The notes: generated from the sequence alone by a model not told the origin. DNA of 64,000 nucleotides from Triglochin maritima (GCA_963682175.1 OY821770.1:12740501-12804500); one strand, 5' to 3'. Positions 1 through 11,926 are shown, counted from the stretch's first letter. A program made the numbers and translations.

Positions 1-2
1 GT

Positions 3-1448
3 CAACCTCCTAGACAACAACCAAACCCGTATAACCAAAATAATACATCATCTGGGTTTAGTAACAATAACGATCATGAGGTTAGGTTGACAAGCTTGGA
101 AAATTTGATGAAAACCTTTATACAAACAACAAACCAGACCTTCCAAAGGCTAGAGACACAAGTCAGCCAACTAGCACAAATAGTAGGTGAAAGAGAAAAG
201 GGTCGGTTTCCAAGTCAACCTGAAGTGAACCCTAGATCTAATAATAATTCATATCAATCCTATCAAGCACCTTCAGGAAATAACAACCCTAGACCGGTTC
301 AAATGGTTAATGAGGAAGGACCGTTCCAACAAATAAATGCAGTAGTATCATTACGGTCCGGAAGACAAGTTGATAACAATGTGGTAAACCCTAGAGTGTC
401 CAATCAATCTAGCCATCAAGCACCCACATATGACCTGACCATTGAACCTGACGTCCAATCTGAAACGCCCAACCCACCTACTCAACCTGAACCCATAGCT
501 CAACCTGAACCTGAGCGAGTCTATGTTCCTAAAGCTCCATTCCCTAATAGACTCAAAAAGAACTCAAGTGCACAAATAGAGAAAATCTTGGAAGTATTTA
601 AGCAAGTTAAGGTGAACATTCCACTCTTAGATATGATTCAACAAATACCTGCTTATGCTAAATTCTTAAAAGATCTGTGCACTAAAAAGCGAAAAACGAA
701 CGTACCAAAGAAGACATTCTTAACTGCAAACATAAGCTCTATCCTGTCAAACTCGTCTCCTATAAAATATAAGGATCCTGGATGTCCCACAATTTCATGT
801 TCAATAGGAGATACTTTTATCAACAAAGCCCTTCTAGACCTTGGTGCTAGTGTTAACCTACTCCCGTACTCTGTCTATGAGCAAATGAACCTTGGTCCAC
901 TAAAACCCTCTAAGACAACCCTTCAATTTGCTGATTGTTCTATTAAGAAACCAAGAGGTATAGTCGAGGATGTTTTGATCAAGGTTGGTGACTTCATTTA
1001 CCCAGTGGATTTTGTCGTACTAGATACTGCACCTGTTGTAAATCCTAATCGACAAATCCCTGTAATTCTAGGCAGACCCTTTTTGGCCACTTCTGAAGCA
1101 TTGATAAACTGTCGAAATGGGCTCATGCAATTATCTTTTGGGAACTTAAAAGCTGAATTTAATATCTTTCATATTGATAGTGAGCCAGAAATAACATGCA
1201 ATCAAAGTGATGTTGTGATGAAATCGCATATCTATAATATTTCTGAATCGTCACAAAATCAAAAAGGAAGTAAGAAAAAGGGGAGGAATTCATCTACACA
1301 CCCACCGTCACTCGAGCAAATAAGAGAACCAATTTATGTGAGGGGTGTGGAACCTGTAACTCAGGACGCTCATTGCAACATGGGGAACAATTCAACTGGA
1401 TACATGCACCAATATGGTGTCATTCAATCCAGTTCTGACTATGGTTGA
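3..1448 (+). CDS. Gag C-terminus and aspartic protease of a Ty3/gypsy element (partial)
   Basis: The frame is open from the window edge to TGA at 1446-1448, so the true start lies outside. The first part is Asn/Gln/Pro-rich with a short heptad-like stretch (LENLMKTFIQ...), as at the end of plant gypsy Gag. A retropepsin-type domain lies at about 770-1170: the catalytic loop reads DLGASVNLLP, with Leu in place of the usual Ser/Thr, and the second signature reads ILGRPFLA. In an active element the protease would cut the Gag-Pol polyprotein inside virus-like particles. About 70 residues of unrelated Ser/Asn-rich sequence follow and then the stop, with no RT. Whether this short protein is expressed is unknown. 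Confidence 0.85.
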   Translation, partial: QPPRQQPNPYNQNNTSSGFSNNNDHEVRLTSLENLMKTFIQTTNQTFQRLETQVSQLAQIVGEREKGRFPSQPEVNPRSNNNSYQSYQAPSGNNNPRPVQMVNEEGPFQQINAVVSLRSGRQVDNNVVNPRVSNQSSHQAPTYDLTIEPDVQSETPNPPTQPEPIAQPEPERVYVPKAPFPNRLKKNSSAQIEKILEVFKQVKVNIPLLDMIQQIPAYAKFLKDLCTKKRKTNVPKKTFLTANISSILSNSSPIKYKDPGCPTISCSIGDTFINKALLDLGASVNLLPYSVYEQMNLGPLKPSKTTLQFADCSIKKPRGIVEDVLIKVGDFIYPVDFVVLDTAPVVNPNRQIPVILGRPFLATSEALINCRNGLMQLSFGNLKAEFNIFHIDSEPEITCNQSDVVMKSHIYNISESSQNQKGSKKKGRNSSTHPPSLEQIREPIYVRGVEPVTQDAHCNMGNNSTGYMHQYGVIQSSSDYG

Positions 1449-2548
1449 CTTTGAGCAAATTCCATCCATCCACCGCAGTTCATCAAGGTAATAAGTGCAT
1501 TTGCTTTATATTTGCATACATTGAGGACAATGCATGATTTAGGTGTGGGGGGGTGTTTATGTATATATTTATCTATATATTCTGTCTTTTATTTAAAAAA
1601 AAATTAATGTTTCATGACATAGCTTAAGATTGAACTGCTAAAACCCGTGTACAAATTGCATTGAGTTTTTGTTCCTTATTATATAGTTCTGCTTGTAGAA
1701 ATTGTGACATAAATCTAAGTTCCAAAGAAATAACCCATTGCCCTTTAAGACATGTATGCACTTAAATTGGATGAATCAAATCTTTGAAGTGGTTGATAAA
1801 AAGCAGAGGTTGAGGAAAATATACCGGGAAGTGTGGACTTCTAATAGCAATTAAGCCTTGAGGAAAATAAAAATAAAGGAATAAAGTGAAGAAAACACAT
1901 TTTGCAAAATGATTACAAAAACCCAAACCTTTGAGTCACTGGTCCGTAGGGGTATCTTGAAACCCGGTAACTTGAGTCTACCAGCTCGGGATTATCGACC
2001 AAACTCGCTACACGAATGCAAAAGGGTAAAAGTGTCAAAAAGCAAATGTGTTGAATCATGGAAGAAAAGAAAAGAAAAGAAAAAAAATATAATACTCAAG
2101 GCCCAAAGCTAAAAGAATGATCCATACCATGGTTGATCCGAATGATACTTCACCACCAAAGGAGGCGTGCAAAATAATTCAAGTGATAAACATGTGTAGA
2201 AGGGTTAGTGGTGTGAATGTTGGCGGAATAAAGACCAAGTCATATTTTTAATGAGTTAGATTCATATAATGAGCATACAAGAATTCTAGGTGAGATGTAT
2301 AAGGTTAAGGTGGAGATATTAAGAGCTATTAATGGAATGTTGATTTAAGACTTTGTGGGTGTGTCAACTGAAAACCCTCACGAGACAAAACTCGTCCTCT
2401 AAGGAAACTTGGAGGTTTAAAGGCTTGTTGCACATGCTAAGTGCAACCGTGATTCCTACGAAAGTGAGTTAGGATTTCCCTGTTTTTTTATTATTTTTCG
2501 TATCTTCTGTTTTGCTAGGGACTAGCAAAATCTAGGTGTGGGGGTATT
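1449..2548 (+). other. 3' non-coding region with two polypurine-like tracts
   Basis: No gene is supported here. There are two copies of a GGTGTGGGGG-type tract, at 1541-1553 and about 2534-2545. The second ends a few bases before the LTR and is the likely plus-strand primer. The first may be a relic of an earlier 3' junction or the end of a lost coding segment. Confidence 0.6.
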
Positions 2549-3042
2549 TGATGCATTGCATACATTGCATCATATGTCTTTCATTTAGATTACTTTTACA
2601 TCAATAAATGCTACTAAGGTATGTGTTTAGTCTTATTTACAGATTACAGGGACCTGAATGCAATTTACCCACATCCCGAGCATAAACGCATGCAAAATAC
2701 TCATTTCTATCATAAAGACCAAGTTCAAGATTATCGGGTTACGAATGGAAATGCATCCCAAGCATAAAAGCATTCAAGTCCTAATTGCAAAAAGAACAAG
2801 GACTTAAGCACAAAAGTAGCCGGGTACTTAACTGCAAAAAGTCAAGGACCTAATTGCAAATCACGAGTAGCTTTTATTCTCTTGGAGAAAATATATAGAA
2901 AAATCAATGTATATCTCCAAATATGTGAAGGAATTAATCCCGAGCTCAAAAGAATGGAAAGAATCAATCCAGACGCGTAAAAGAGGATCAAATCATACCA
3001 TAAACATTCAACCAAAATCTGGACCAAATCAGAGCATGATGT

Positions 3043-3090
3043 GCGGCGATTCCGCCGCAGATCACACACACCATGCGGCGATTCCGCCGC
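3043..3090. promoter_or_regulatory. Paired CpG palindromes in U3, upstream of TATA
   Basis: GCGGCGATTCCGCCGC occurs twice, at 3043-3058 and 3075-3090, about 90-140 bp upstream of the TATA box. The sister LTR has the same pair (11168-11183 and 11200-11215) with small changes. A role as a promoter element is inferred from position and symmetry. Confidence 0.5.
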
Positions 3091-3179
3091 CCCGTAGTCG
3101 ATCCGTGTGCTCCAATTTCGTCCAGTCGTGTCTGGACACGTGTACTTTCCAATATTATATCTAGATCCCTTGTAGCAAC

Positions 3180-3187
3180 TATAAATA
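3180..3187 (+). promoter_or_regulatory. LTR TATA box
   Basis: TATAAATA, conserved at 11305-11312 in the sister LTR. It lies about 90 bp upstream of the AATAAA signal, as expected for an LTR promoter. Confidence 0.7.
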
Positions 3188-3776
3188 GACCCGAGAACGA
3201 TGTTAGAAGGGTCCTTAGTCTTTGGTGGTAGTTTTTATTCTTAATCTTAGTTTTGTAATCTTCTTTTCATTAATAAAATTCTGTCTTTTATTTCTTACTT
3301 TTAGTTTTCTTTTGTAATGTCTCAAGGACCCCTTCTTCCTCCCTCTATGAGTTTCTAACTCCTTCCAAAGTGTGGAGGTGACGGATTTAAGGTGAAGAGA
3401 AGATGAATAAAGTTATTATTTTAATTTCGTATTAGTATGTTTTGATTACTTGAGTTTATGTTAAATCATTTATCATGTAATGCTTTATAACTAATGTGAT
3501 TTATTATAAGTTTCAGAATTCTCTAATCTAAACCTTAAATCTAAACCTCCACCCGACGGAATTCACCTCTTTGTTCTTGCTTTAATTTTAATTGTTCTTG
3601 TTCTTGCTTTAGATAATTAAAACCCAAAAATCTCAAAACCCAATTATTTCTTCTCTCATTCTTCTCCTTAATCGAAAATCACACAAATAACAAATCTCTT
3701 CCTCCTTGTGTTCGACCCGTATTTGCCACGTCTCCATTGACGCCGTGCACTTGCGGTATAAATTTAATTCACATCA

Positions 3777-6700
3777 ATAGTGTCCGAAAGGAGCGCTATA
3801 AGACCACCATCGCACTCACAAGGTGCCATATGGCGGAGGGAGCATTGGTATCTATGCATTTTCTAACGATTCAATGATACCTTGAGAAGTTTGCAAAGCT
3901 CTCTTCACCAATGCTCGAGGACATTGCTGAAGATATGATTCTTGGCTCTCTAGCCCCGTCCTTTAAGGACTTGTGATGCACTATCACGTGTGTGAAAAAG
4001 GGGTGAGTCTTGAAGAGTTGCACAACGCTCTCAAAACTGCTGAAGTTGACATGGGCAAGGGTAGGGACAAGCATGTCCTTGCCGTCCATTGGAGGAGCCA
4101 AAAGATTGGTAAAGGAAAGGGAAAATCTATTAAAAGTGGTTCGATCAAGAGCAAGGGAGTAGGAGGTGCTCATAAGAGTGTCTCGAGGGGGAAATCTCAG
4201 GAATCTCCAACTCCCAATACGGAGTGCTTTCACTGCGGTGAAAAAGGACACATCCGGCCAAATTGCCCCAAGTACACGGAAGACCTTGACAACGGAGTGA
4301 TTGAACGTCGGCGCCCCAAAAAGGCCAAATGTATATTTGTTATTGAAATAAATTTAGCCACCTCTGTCCAGGATTGGGTAATTGATACCGGATCTTGTGC
4401 TCACATAGTTTCTAATGTGCAGCTACTCAAGGATAGGAAGGAACTCGTACGGAACGAGATAGAATTGAAGGTCGGAAATGGTGCGAACGTCTCTGCGGTT
4501 GCACAAGGTTCTGTGGTGCTTCAATTATGCACTGGTTTAAATTTATGTCTAAAGACTGTTTATTATGTGCCTTCGATTAGCAAGAACATTATTTTTGTAT
4601 CATGCTTAGATATGGATAATTTTAATATAAATGTTTCAAATTCTTGTTTGTCTATATTGAAGAATGGTGTTTTCTATGCAAATGCATTCATAAGGAATGG
4701 TCTCTATTTGCTTGAATTGAATAATAAACAAATCTTTAATATCAATAACAAAAGACTTAAGACCACTCACGAGAATGATACTCTCTTGTGGCACTATCGT
4801 CTTGGTCACATAAATGAAAAGCGCATCAAAAAATTGCAAGAAGCTAACCTTCTTGGTTTACTTGATTTTAAATCATTGGAGACGTGTCAACCATGTTTAA
4901 TGGGAAAAATGACCAAAAAACCTTTCAAGAAGAAAGGCCCAAGGGCGAGTGACTTGTTGGATTTGATACATTCCGATGTATGTGGTCCAATGAGTACTAG
5001 TGCACGAGATGATTTCAGGTACTTCATTACGTTCACGGATGATTATAGTCGTTATGGCTATGTTTATCTAATGAGAAACAAAAGTGAATCTTTTGACAAG
5101 TTCAAAGAATTCAAGAATGAAGTAGAGAACCAACTCGACAAGAAAATCAAGTCTCTACGAACGGATCGTGGAAGTGAGTACTTAAGTGCCGAATTTGACT
5201 CATACCTAAAGGAGTTTGGTATTGTACCTCAACTCACCCATCCCGGTACACCTCAGTGGAATGGGGTATCCGAAAGGAGGAATAGGACATTGCTCGACAT
5301 GGTTCGGTCAATGATGAGTCATGCGGAATTACCGCTTTACTTTTGGAGTTATGCACTATAAACTGCGGCTTACACACTAAATAATGTTCCATCCAAATCC
5401 GTGGAGAAAACTCCTTATGAGCTATGAAGTGGTAAAACACCTAAGCTCAATTTTCTCAAGATTTGGGGTTGTGAGGCTTACGTCAAGAAATTGATGTCGA
5501 CCAAACTTCAACCAAAAGCAGATAAGTGCTTCTTTATTGGTTATCCTCGTGAGACAAGAGGATAGTACTTTTGGCATATCACCTCCAATCGAGTGATTGT
5601 AGAGAGGGATGCCACATTTCTGGAAAAGGAATTTCTGGAAAGAGTAAAAAGTAGGGGGAGTAGGGTTGTGCTTGAGGAAACTCAAGATACTATACAAGAT
5701 CATGATATGAATGATGACATTCAAGATCATGAAGGCCCAACCGAGATTCCTTTGGTTAGTGGGAGCGTGAGCGAGAGACCATCACAGGAAATTGTGAGAG
5801 AATCTCAATCGTCCCCACCAAGTGTACGTTCAAGAGTTGAGCATGAACCGATTGCTCAAGAAATTGTGGAAGAAGTTCTAGAAACACGAGAAGAACCAAA
5901 AGAACTTAGAAGGTCAACGAGGGAAAGGAAGAAACCTGACTTGTATCTGGGACTTCATGAAATCATGGTACAAGATACCAACGATCCCTTGACCTTCCAA
6001 GAAGCAATGGAAAGGGAAGACTCCAAACTATGGCTCAAGGCCATGAAATCCGAAATAGAATCCATGTATGATAATCAAGTGTGGAAATTGGTTGACCTTC
6101 CTCAAGGGAAAAAGGTCATTCAAAATAAATGAGTTTTTAAGAGGAAAATGGACATGGATGAGAACTTGACAACCTACAAAGCAAGGCTTGTAGTGAAGGG
6201 TTTCACTCAAGTTCAAGGAATTGACTATGATGAAACTTTTTCACCGGTTGCCATGTTCAAGTCTATTCGGATTATGCTCGCTATTGCCGCATTTCATGAT
6301 TATGAAATATGACAAATGGATGTCAAAACGGCGTTCCTTAATGAGAACTTGGAGGAGGATGTGTACGTGGTACAACCTCAAGGTTTTGAAGATCCAAAGA
6401 ATAGCGAGAAGGTATGCAAGCTTCAAAGATCCATTTATGGATTGAAGCAAGCATCAAGGAGTTGGAACAAACGCTTTGACGAGGAAGTGAAGAAGCTTCA
6501 CTTCATTCAAAGTAAGTAAGAACCTTGTATATACAACAAAGTTAGTGGGAGTCATGTAGTATTCCTAATCTTATATGTCGATGACATATTGCTCATGGGT
6601 AATCATATTCCTTTGCTTGAGCAAACGAGAAGTTCATTGAAATCTGCATTTTCGATGAAAGAGATGGGTGAGGCTCAATACATCTTGGGAATCAAGATAT

Positions 6701-7557
6701 ATAGAGATAGATCCCGTAGACTCATTGGCCTAAGTCAACGTACATACATTGACAAGGTCTTGGAAAGGTTCAAGATGAACAACTCCAAAAAGGGCAGTGT
6801 GCCAATGAGTATGAGTGTGCAACTCAAGAAGTCTCAACGTGCGCAATCACGGAAGGACTTAGAGTACATGAAGGACGTCTCTTATGCTTCGGCAATTGGG
6901 TCGATCATGTACGCGATGACTTGCACAAGACCCGATGTCTCGTATGCTCTAAGCGTGACAAGTCGTCACCAATCCAACGCATGTCCTGAGCATTGGACTG
7001 CGGTCAAGAATATCCTGAAGTACCTTAACCGAACTAAGGATAAGATTCTTGTTTATGGAGGACAAAGGGACTTGATAGCCGAGGGTTACTCGGATGCGAG
7101 TTTCATGAGTGATCTAGACGATAGAAGGTCGCAATAAGGATACGTCTTCCTTCTGAATGGTGGAGTTGTGAGTTGGCGTAGTTGGAAGCAAAGCACTACG
7201 GCCGACTCAACCACTGCTTCCGAAGTAATGGCTGTCGCTGAAGCGAGCAAGGAAGGAGTGTGGATTAAGAAGTTCCTTGAAGAGCTTGGAGTAGTTCCCT
7301 CGAGCGAGGGACCAGTAGAGTTATTTTGCGATAATAGTGCATCTATCTCGCAAATCAAGGATCCCAAATCACACCACAAAGTGAAGTACATGGATCGTAA
7401 GTACTTCGTGACACGTGACCTCATCGACGAAGGCAAAATAAATCTTTTATGGGTGGACACCAACAACAACACAGCTGATCCATTCACAAAACCCTTATCC
7501 CAAGCCAAGGGCGAAATGCATTTCGAGTCCATGGGATTGAGGAACCATGTAGATTGA
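3777..7557 (+). pseudogene. Copia Gag-Pol polyprotein, broken by seven in-frame stops
   Basis: From 3973 to 7557 one frame is kept, with stops at 5359, 5425, 5563, 6130, 6310, 6517 and 7135. The last bit of gag (3777-3972) is in another frame. Visible parts: CCHC knuckle CFHCGEKGHIRPNC (about 4228); protease DTGS (about 4387); GAG-pre-integrase HxxxH/CxxC (WHYRLGHI ... CQPC, about 4790-4900); integrase core (about 4945-5330, with DRGSEY); RT with YVDD at about 6577; RNase H to 7557. At least four of the stops are TGG-to-TGA or CAA-to-TAA type changes, which fits cytosine deamination after silencing. The copy cannot make a full polyprotein. Confidence 0.92.
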
Positions 7558-8823
7558 CTTGATGATTGATATGTAATGGGGTTTACCCTAGTCATTATTG
7601 TTTTATACATTGAGTATGTATGTGAAATAAAACTCTAATAACAAGTGGGAGATTGAAGGGAATGTGTTCTAAAAGTTTTACTTTTAAATGTCAATTATTA
7701 TGAATTGAATGAGAAATCATTTTGTTCCTTGTTTATGTTATTCGTCTTTTAGAATTGTTAAGGAAGAGACTCTTGGTCCTTAACCGTAGAGCTCTAAAAG
7801 ATATTGGTTTACATAAAACAAAAGATATTCGCAATCATGGTAATCAACATGGGACATTGATTACCGAGTTAAGATTGTCGTGTTGGTCATAGATCATTGT
7901 AGCTCTACAAGTGAGTGACAACACGGGTACACAAAAGCGGAAGATATTACTTTTGTATACTGAATAGACCTAATAAGTAAAATATTATAGAAATGTGTTT
8001 CTGTGTCATTAATATTTTACTGTGTCGTTTGTCCTTTGATGTGAGACTTATATCTGATCACTTAAGAAATGCTAAATTAGACTAGTGTCTTAAGTTATCG
8101 ACGAGTGTAGTGTAAATGCATTAGTTGGTTAAGTGTGACTTTCGTTGGAGAATATAGTTAGTCACAGATTATCATTGCCCCTCTTAATTGAGTGATGATA
8201 TTAGTGGGCCCCTTGATAAAGCAAAGTTATAATGTGCACAATGTGATTCGAGTAAAGTCACATATTTATAACTAGCTTGAAGAGATCAAGAAATGAATAC
8301 TAATACAAAGATGACACAATGCTACTTTGTGTGTATTCTTAATATCATGTGGCAAGGGACGGACACAAGTGGTGCACTCCATCACTAAATGGATCGGGTT
8401 TTGGTTCGAGTGGAATTAAGACATCTAACTAATTGGGAGCTATAATGTGTAGCTAGATATCGCTTATAGCTTGTGGTATTAAGCTCTTAATATCACTGCC
8501 AACTTAGTTTAGATCCTCCCATAGGTCACACCACAAAACTGGGAAACAAGAAATGAGGATTTTGAGTTCATAAGATGTGTCGGGTTTCATGTAGAAAATA
8601 TGACACATGGGGTGAACAAGCAAAATCAAAATTATGTTGTGATTAATAACATAATTAGAATCTAAATTAAATTCATATGTGATGTAAATATTACGGGGTG
8701 TAATGATTGATCATTAGATAGGATAATATGTTACATAAGTTGTGAATTTACTACTAATCCCGAAATGTCAAATTTTGTAGGGGTTAAACCGAAATTTGAC
8801 AAGTCTGCAGTACTGTGCACAAA

Positions 8824-9010
8824 CGGTCGACCGGTTAACTGTAAACGGTCCACCGATCAGTGCACGGTTGACCGGACACGTCTCGACCGATAACAGAGAA
8901 TTTTCGTCTGTTCGGAACGGTCGACCGAATCTATCGGTCGGTCGACCGAACATTGCGATGAAATATTTTATTATTGCGAACGGTCGACCGAACCACCAAA
9001 CGGTCGACCG
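8824..9010. promoter_or_regulatory. CGGTCGACCG palindrome cluster in copia U3
   Basis: Five exact copies of the 10-bp palindrome CGGTCGACCG start at 8824, 8918, 8939, 8981 and 9001. Variants such as CGGTTGACCG and CTCGACCG lie between them. The cluster ends about 180 bp upstream of TATAAATA (9191-9198). Binding function is inferred. Confidence 0.55.
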
Positions 9011-9190
9011 ATCCAGACGGTTTTATGCAGAATTAATTTAAGAATTAATTAGATCACGCATGGAATTGGTCCATAATTGATTTAATTCGTGGCTAAGATT
9101 ATTTGTTAGCAAATAATGGATGGTTAGATGGAAGTTTGCATGAAATCATGGGCAAGAGGTTGCACATGAATAGGTAATTTGGAGAGAACT

Positions 9191-9198
9191 TATAAATA
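9191..9198 (+). promoter_or_regulatory. LTR TATA box
   Basis: TATAAATA; the same element is at 52493-52500 in the solo LTR copy. It marks the U3/R region of the family. Confidence 0.65.
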
Positions 9199-9862
9199 CA
9201 AATTTATCTCATTACCTCAAAAATTAATTCATTATTTTTCTCATGCAAAAATCTCTCTCCATAATTCGCCACGAAATTTCCTTAATTCTTAAGATTAGTT
9301 TTAGTTTTCAGAGATCTTCTTCTCAAGGGAACTAAAGAGGGGTTAGTAATTGGATTCTAAACCCTATTGGAGATTGAGAGGCTAGCTCTTCTCTCTCCAA
9401 TCTTGTTTAGAGTTTGGTGAAATCTCGGAGGCATCCGGCGCAGCAACAAGTATCCTCAACGTCTCCGAATCTTCAAGAAGTTTTAGAGAACTTCTAGGTT
9501 TGAATTTCGGAGTCCCATGTTTGTTTTAATAAAAGTTTTAAAACTAGTTATTGAAACAAACCGATGCATGCATGAAACAAATCATAGAAAATTGTAATTT
9601 ATCATTATTATGCATAAAAATTTCGAAAATATATATGCACAATTAAAAATGAAATTCTACACATATCACTCTTCTATTCACCAGATATAATGTCTCGGAG
9701 GTCAGGAAAAGAACCAGCGGACATCCCAGACTACTCACATCTGGTAAATTGCCTTGTTTATTTTAATTATTTTTTAAAATTTTTTTTGGTCGGGCGCCCC
9801 ACCACGGCCGATCGTTGGGTCGGGCGTCTCCCGTGGACGCCTGAACATTGACCAATACGTCC

Positions 9863-9933
9863 GCGGGAGACGCCTCCCACGTAGGGCAGGCGTCTCCGGC
9901 AGACGCCTGCCCTACGTGGGAGGCGTCTCCCGC
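9863..9933. repeat. 33-bp perfect inverted repeat with 5-nt loop in PMD intron
   Basis: Arms 9863-9895 and 9901-9933 are perfect reverse complements; the loop is CCGGC (9896-9900). The arms contain GACGCCTCCCACGTAGGG. The surroundings are AT-rich, so the stem stands out. A weaker hairpin with related sequence (GCCTCCAC-ATAG-GTGGAGGC, 18438-18457) lies in the first intron of the facing transposase gene. Confidence 0.9.
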
Positions 9934-10683
9934 AGACGCCCCGATTTTTTTGAATTTATTTAAATTGATTATAAATTGTGATAAATTTAAAATAAATTGA
10001 ATATTATGTTAATAATGAGTTAAATTAGTTTAGTAAATCCTTTATTCATTATAAATTGTGAAAATAAATAAATAAATTGATTATTAAGTTAATTAGTTTA
10101 ATTATTTTAGTAATGAATTATTGATTAAAAGTTGTGATAATAGCTAAATAAATTTACTATTATTTTAATAATTAGTTGTGTACGAATTTTGTAAAGGATT
10201 ATTGATTAATTGTGATAATTGCTAAATAAATCGATTATTAAGTTAATAATGAGTTTAATTATTTTAGTAAATCCATTAATAAAATTTTATTTTTAAAATT
10301 GAATTAATAGTCATCGGGTTACCGTGGAGGAAAAGGGAAATCAATTCCCTTACGCGCGGTACATAGTGTAGCAGACGAGTCAGGTCCTCGTCATCCACGT
10401 ACACGTGGTATTTCTGCTTCAGTTTGGAGAGAGAGAGATCTGTTACATCGTCGTCAGACACCTGGGGATTCTTTCGGCGACGAGGATGATTCAGATGAGT
10501 TGAGGAGTCACGACGAGAGTGACGATGGGGCCCAGAATGACTTGGGGCCACAGGAGGAGGTGATACATCAGTCCGGTCGAGGACGGGGGCGACATTGTGG
10601 TCCTTCGGCTGAGTGGGTCATTAGGAAGGATCGAGGTGGTCGGTTTGTGACCAAAGGATTCGAGTTCGTGCACTGCAGACGCC

Positions 10684-11902
10684 TGATGCATTGCATACAT
10701 TGCATCATATGTCTTTCATTTAGATTACTTTTACATCAATAAATGCTACTAAGGTATGTGTTTAGTCTTATTTACTATATACAGGGACCTGAATGCAATT
10801 TACCCACATCCCGAGCATAAACGCGTGCAAAAGACTCATTTCTATCATAAAGACCAAGTTCAAGATTATCGGGTTACGAATGGAAATGTATCCAAGCATA
10901 AAAGCATTCAAGTCCTAATTGCAAAAAGAACAAGGACTTAAGCACAAAAGTAGCCGGGGACTTAATTGCAAAAAGTCAAGGAGCTAATTGCAATTCACGA
11001 GTTATTATGGAGAAAACCTAAAGAAAAATCAATGTAAATCTCCAAATACATAAATGAATTAATCTGGAGCTCAAAAGAATGGAAAGAATCAATCCAGATG
11101 CGCAAAGAAGGATCAAATCATACCATAAACATTCAACCAAAATCAGGACAAAATCAGATCAGATTGTGCGGCGTTTCCACCGCACCACACACACAATGTG
11201 CGGCGTTTCCGCCGCCCAAGCGTCGATCCGCGTCTCCCAATTTCGTCCAGTCGTGTCTGGACACGTGTACTTTCCAATATTATACCTAGATCCCTTGTAG
11301 CAACTATAAATAGACCCGAGAACGATGTTAGAAGGGTCCTTAGTCTTTGGTTGTAGTTTTTATTCTTAATCTTAGTTTTGTATTCTTCTTTTCATTAATA
11401 AAATTCTGTCTTTTATTTCTTACTTTTAGTTTTCTTTTGTAATGTCTCAAGGACCCCTTCTTCCTCCCTCCATGAGTTTCTAACTCTTTCCAAATGGTGG
11501 AGGTGACGGATTTAGGGTGAAGAGAAGACGAATAAATGTTATTATTTTAAGTTCGTATTAGTCTATTTTGATAACTTGAGTTTATGTTAAATCATTTATC
11601 ATGTAATGCTTTATAACTAATATGATTTATTATAAGTTTCTGAATTCTCTAATCTAAACCTTCAATCTAAACCTCCACCCGACGGAATTCACCTCTTTGT
11701 TCTTGTTTTAGTTTTAATTGTTCTTGTTCTTGCTTTAGATAATTAAAACCCAAAAATCTCAAAACCCAATTATTTTTTTCTCCTTCTTCCCCTTAATCGA
11801 AAATCACAGAAATAACAAGATCTCTCCCTCCTTGTGTTCGACCCGTATTTGCCACGTCTTCATTGACGTCGTGCACTTGCGGTATAAATTTAATTCTCAT
11901 CA
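10684..11902 (+). repeat. 5' LTR of nested Athila-like element (1219 bp)
   Basis: TGATG...CATCA ends; collinear with 2549-3776. TATAAATA lies at 11305-11312. The GCGGCG-palindrome pair at 11168-11183 and 11200-11215 sits upstream of it in slightly mutated form (first copy GCGGCGTTTCCACCGC). Confidence 0.95.
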
Positions 11903-11908
11903 AGTTTT

Positions 11909-11926
11909 TGGCGCCGTTGCCGGGGA
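11909..11926 (+). promoter_or_regulatory. Primer binding site, tRNA-Asp type
   Basis: TGGCGCCGTTGCCGGGGA lies 6 bases after the LTR end. It is complementary to the 3' end of plant tRNA-Asp, the usual primer of Athila-type elements. Confidence 0.85.

Larger units (their letters stand above)
1..3776 (+). mobile_element. Athila-like Ty3/gypsy element, right part only
   Basis: The element enters from outside the window on the left. It shows a gag-protease ORF (3-1448), about 1.1 kb of non-coding sequence, a polypurine tract (about 2533-2548) and a 3' LTR (2549-3776) with TGATG...CATCA ends. No reverse transcriptase, RNase H or integrase lies between the protease and the LTR, so this copy is non-autonomous or internally deleted. 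The next base after the LTR continues the gag of a copia element, so this element appears to have inserted there. The expected 5-bp target duplication, ATAGT (3777-3781), should recur left of its 5' LTR outside the window. The Athila-like assignment rests on the protease style and on a sister copy at 10684 with a tRNA-Asp primer site and Athila-like gag. Confidence 0.85.
2549..3776 (+). repeat. 3' LTR of Athila-like element (1228 bp)
   Basis: Begins TGATGCATTG and ends ATCACATCA-type sequence (terminal inverted TGATG/CATCA). It aligns over its whole length with 10684-11902 (1219 bp) with scattered substitutions. TATAAATA at 3180-3187 and AATAAA at about 3272 place U3, R and U5. Confidence 0.93.
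3777..9661 (+). mobile_element. Ty1/copia element, 5' end outside window, with 3' LTR
   Basis: The element resumes immediately after the gypsy LTR, so its 5' LTR and gag start should lie left of the window beyond that insertion. Domain order in one frame: Gag zinc knuckle, protease, GAG-pre-integrase, integrase, reverse transcriptase, RNase H, then a polypurine tract (CAAGTGGGAGAT, 7642-7653) and the LTR at 7654-9661. The RT-after-integrase order defines copia. The family is TNT1-94-like; I do not assign a finer lineage. It seems to have inserted just 5' of the plant-mobile-domain start codon of the MULE at 9662 on. Confidence 0.9.
7654..9661 (+). repeat. 3' LTR of the copia element (2008 bp)
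   Basis: Starts TGAAGGGAATGTG right after the polypurine tract and ends ...TTCTACA. The ends were fixed by comparison with the solo copy at 50831-52961, which has a target duplication. A third, truncated copy lies at about 62640-64000. CGGTCGACCG palindromes cluster at 8824-9010, a TATA box lies at 9191, and AATAAA at about 9527. ORFs drawn through the palindrome cluster are composition artefacts. Confidence 0.93.

Noticed and set aside
7086..7610. 174-codon ORF on the - strand
   Set aside because: Complement of copia RNase H coding sequence, with no homology of its own.
8796..9041. Short ORFs through the palindrome clusters (also 53180-53386, 48285-48542)
   Set aside because: The peptides merely repeat translations of GGTCGACCG (VDR, GRP, RST) and are not conserved between LTR copies.
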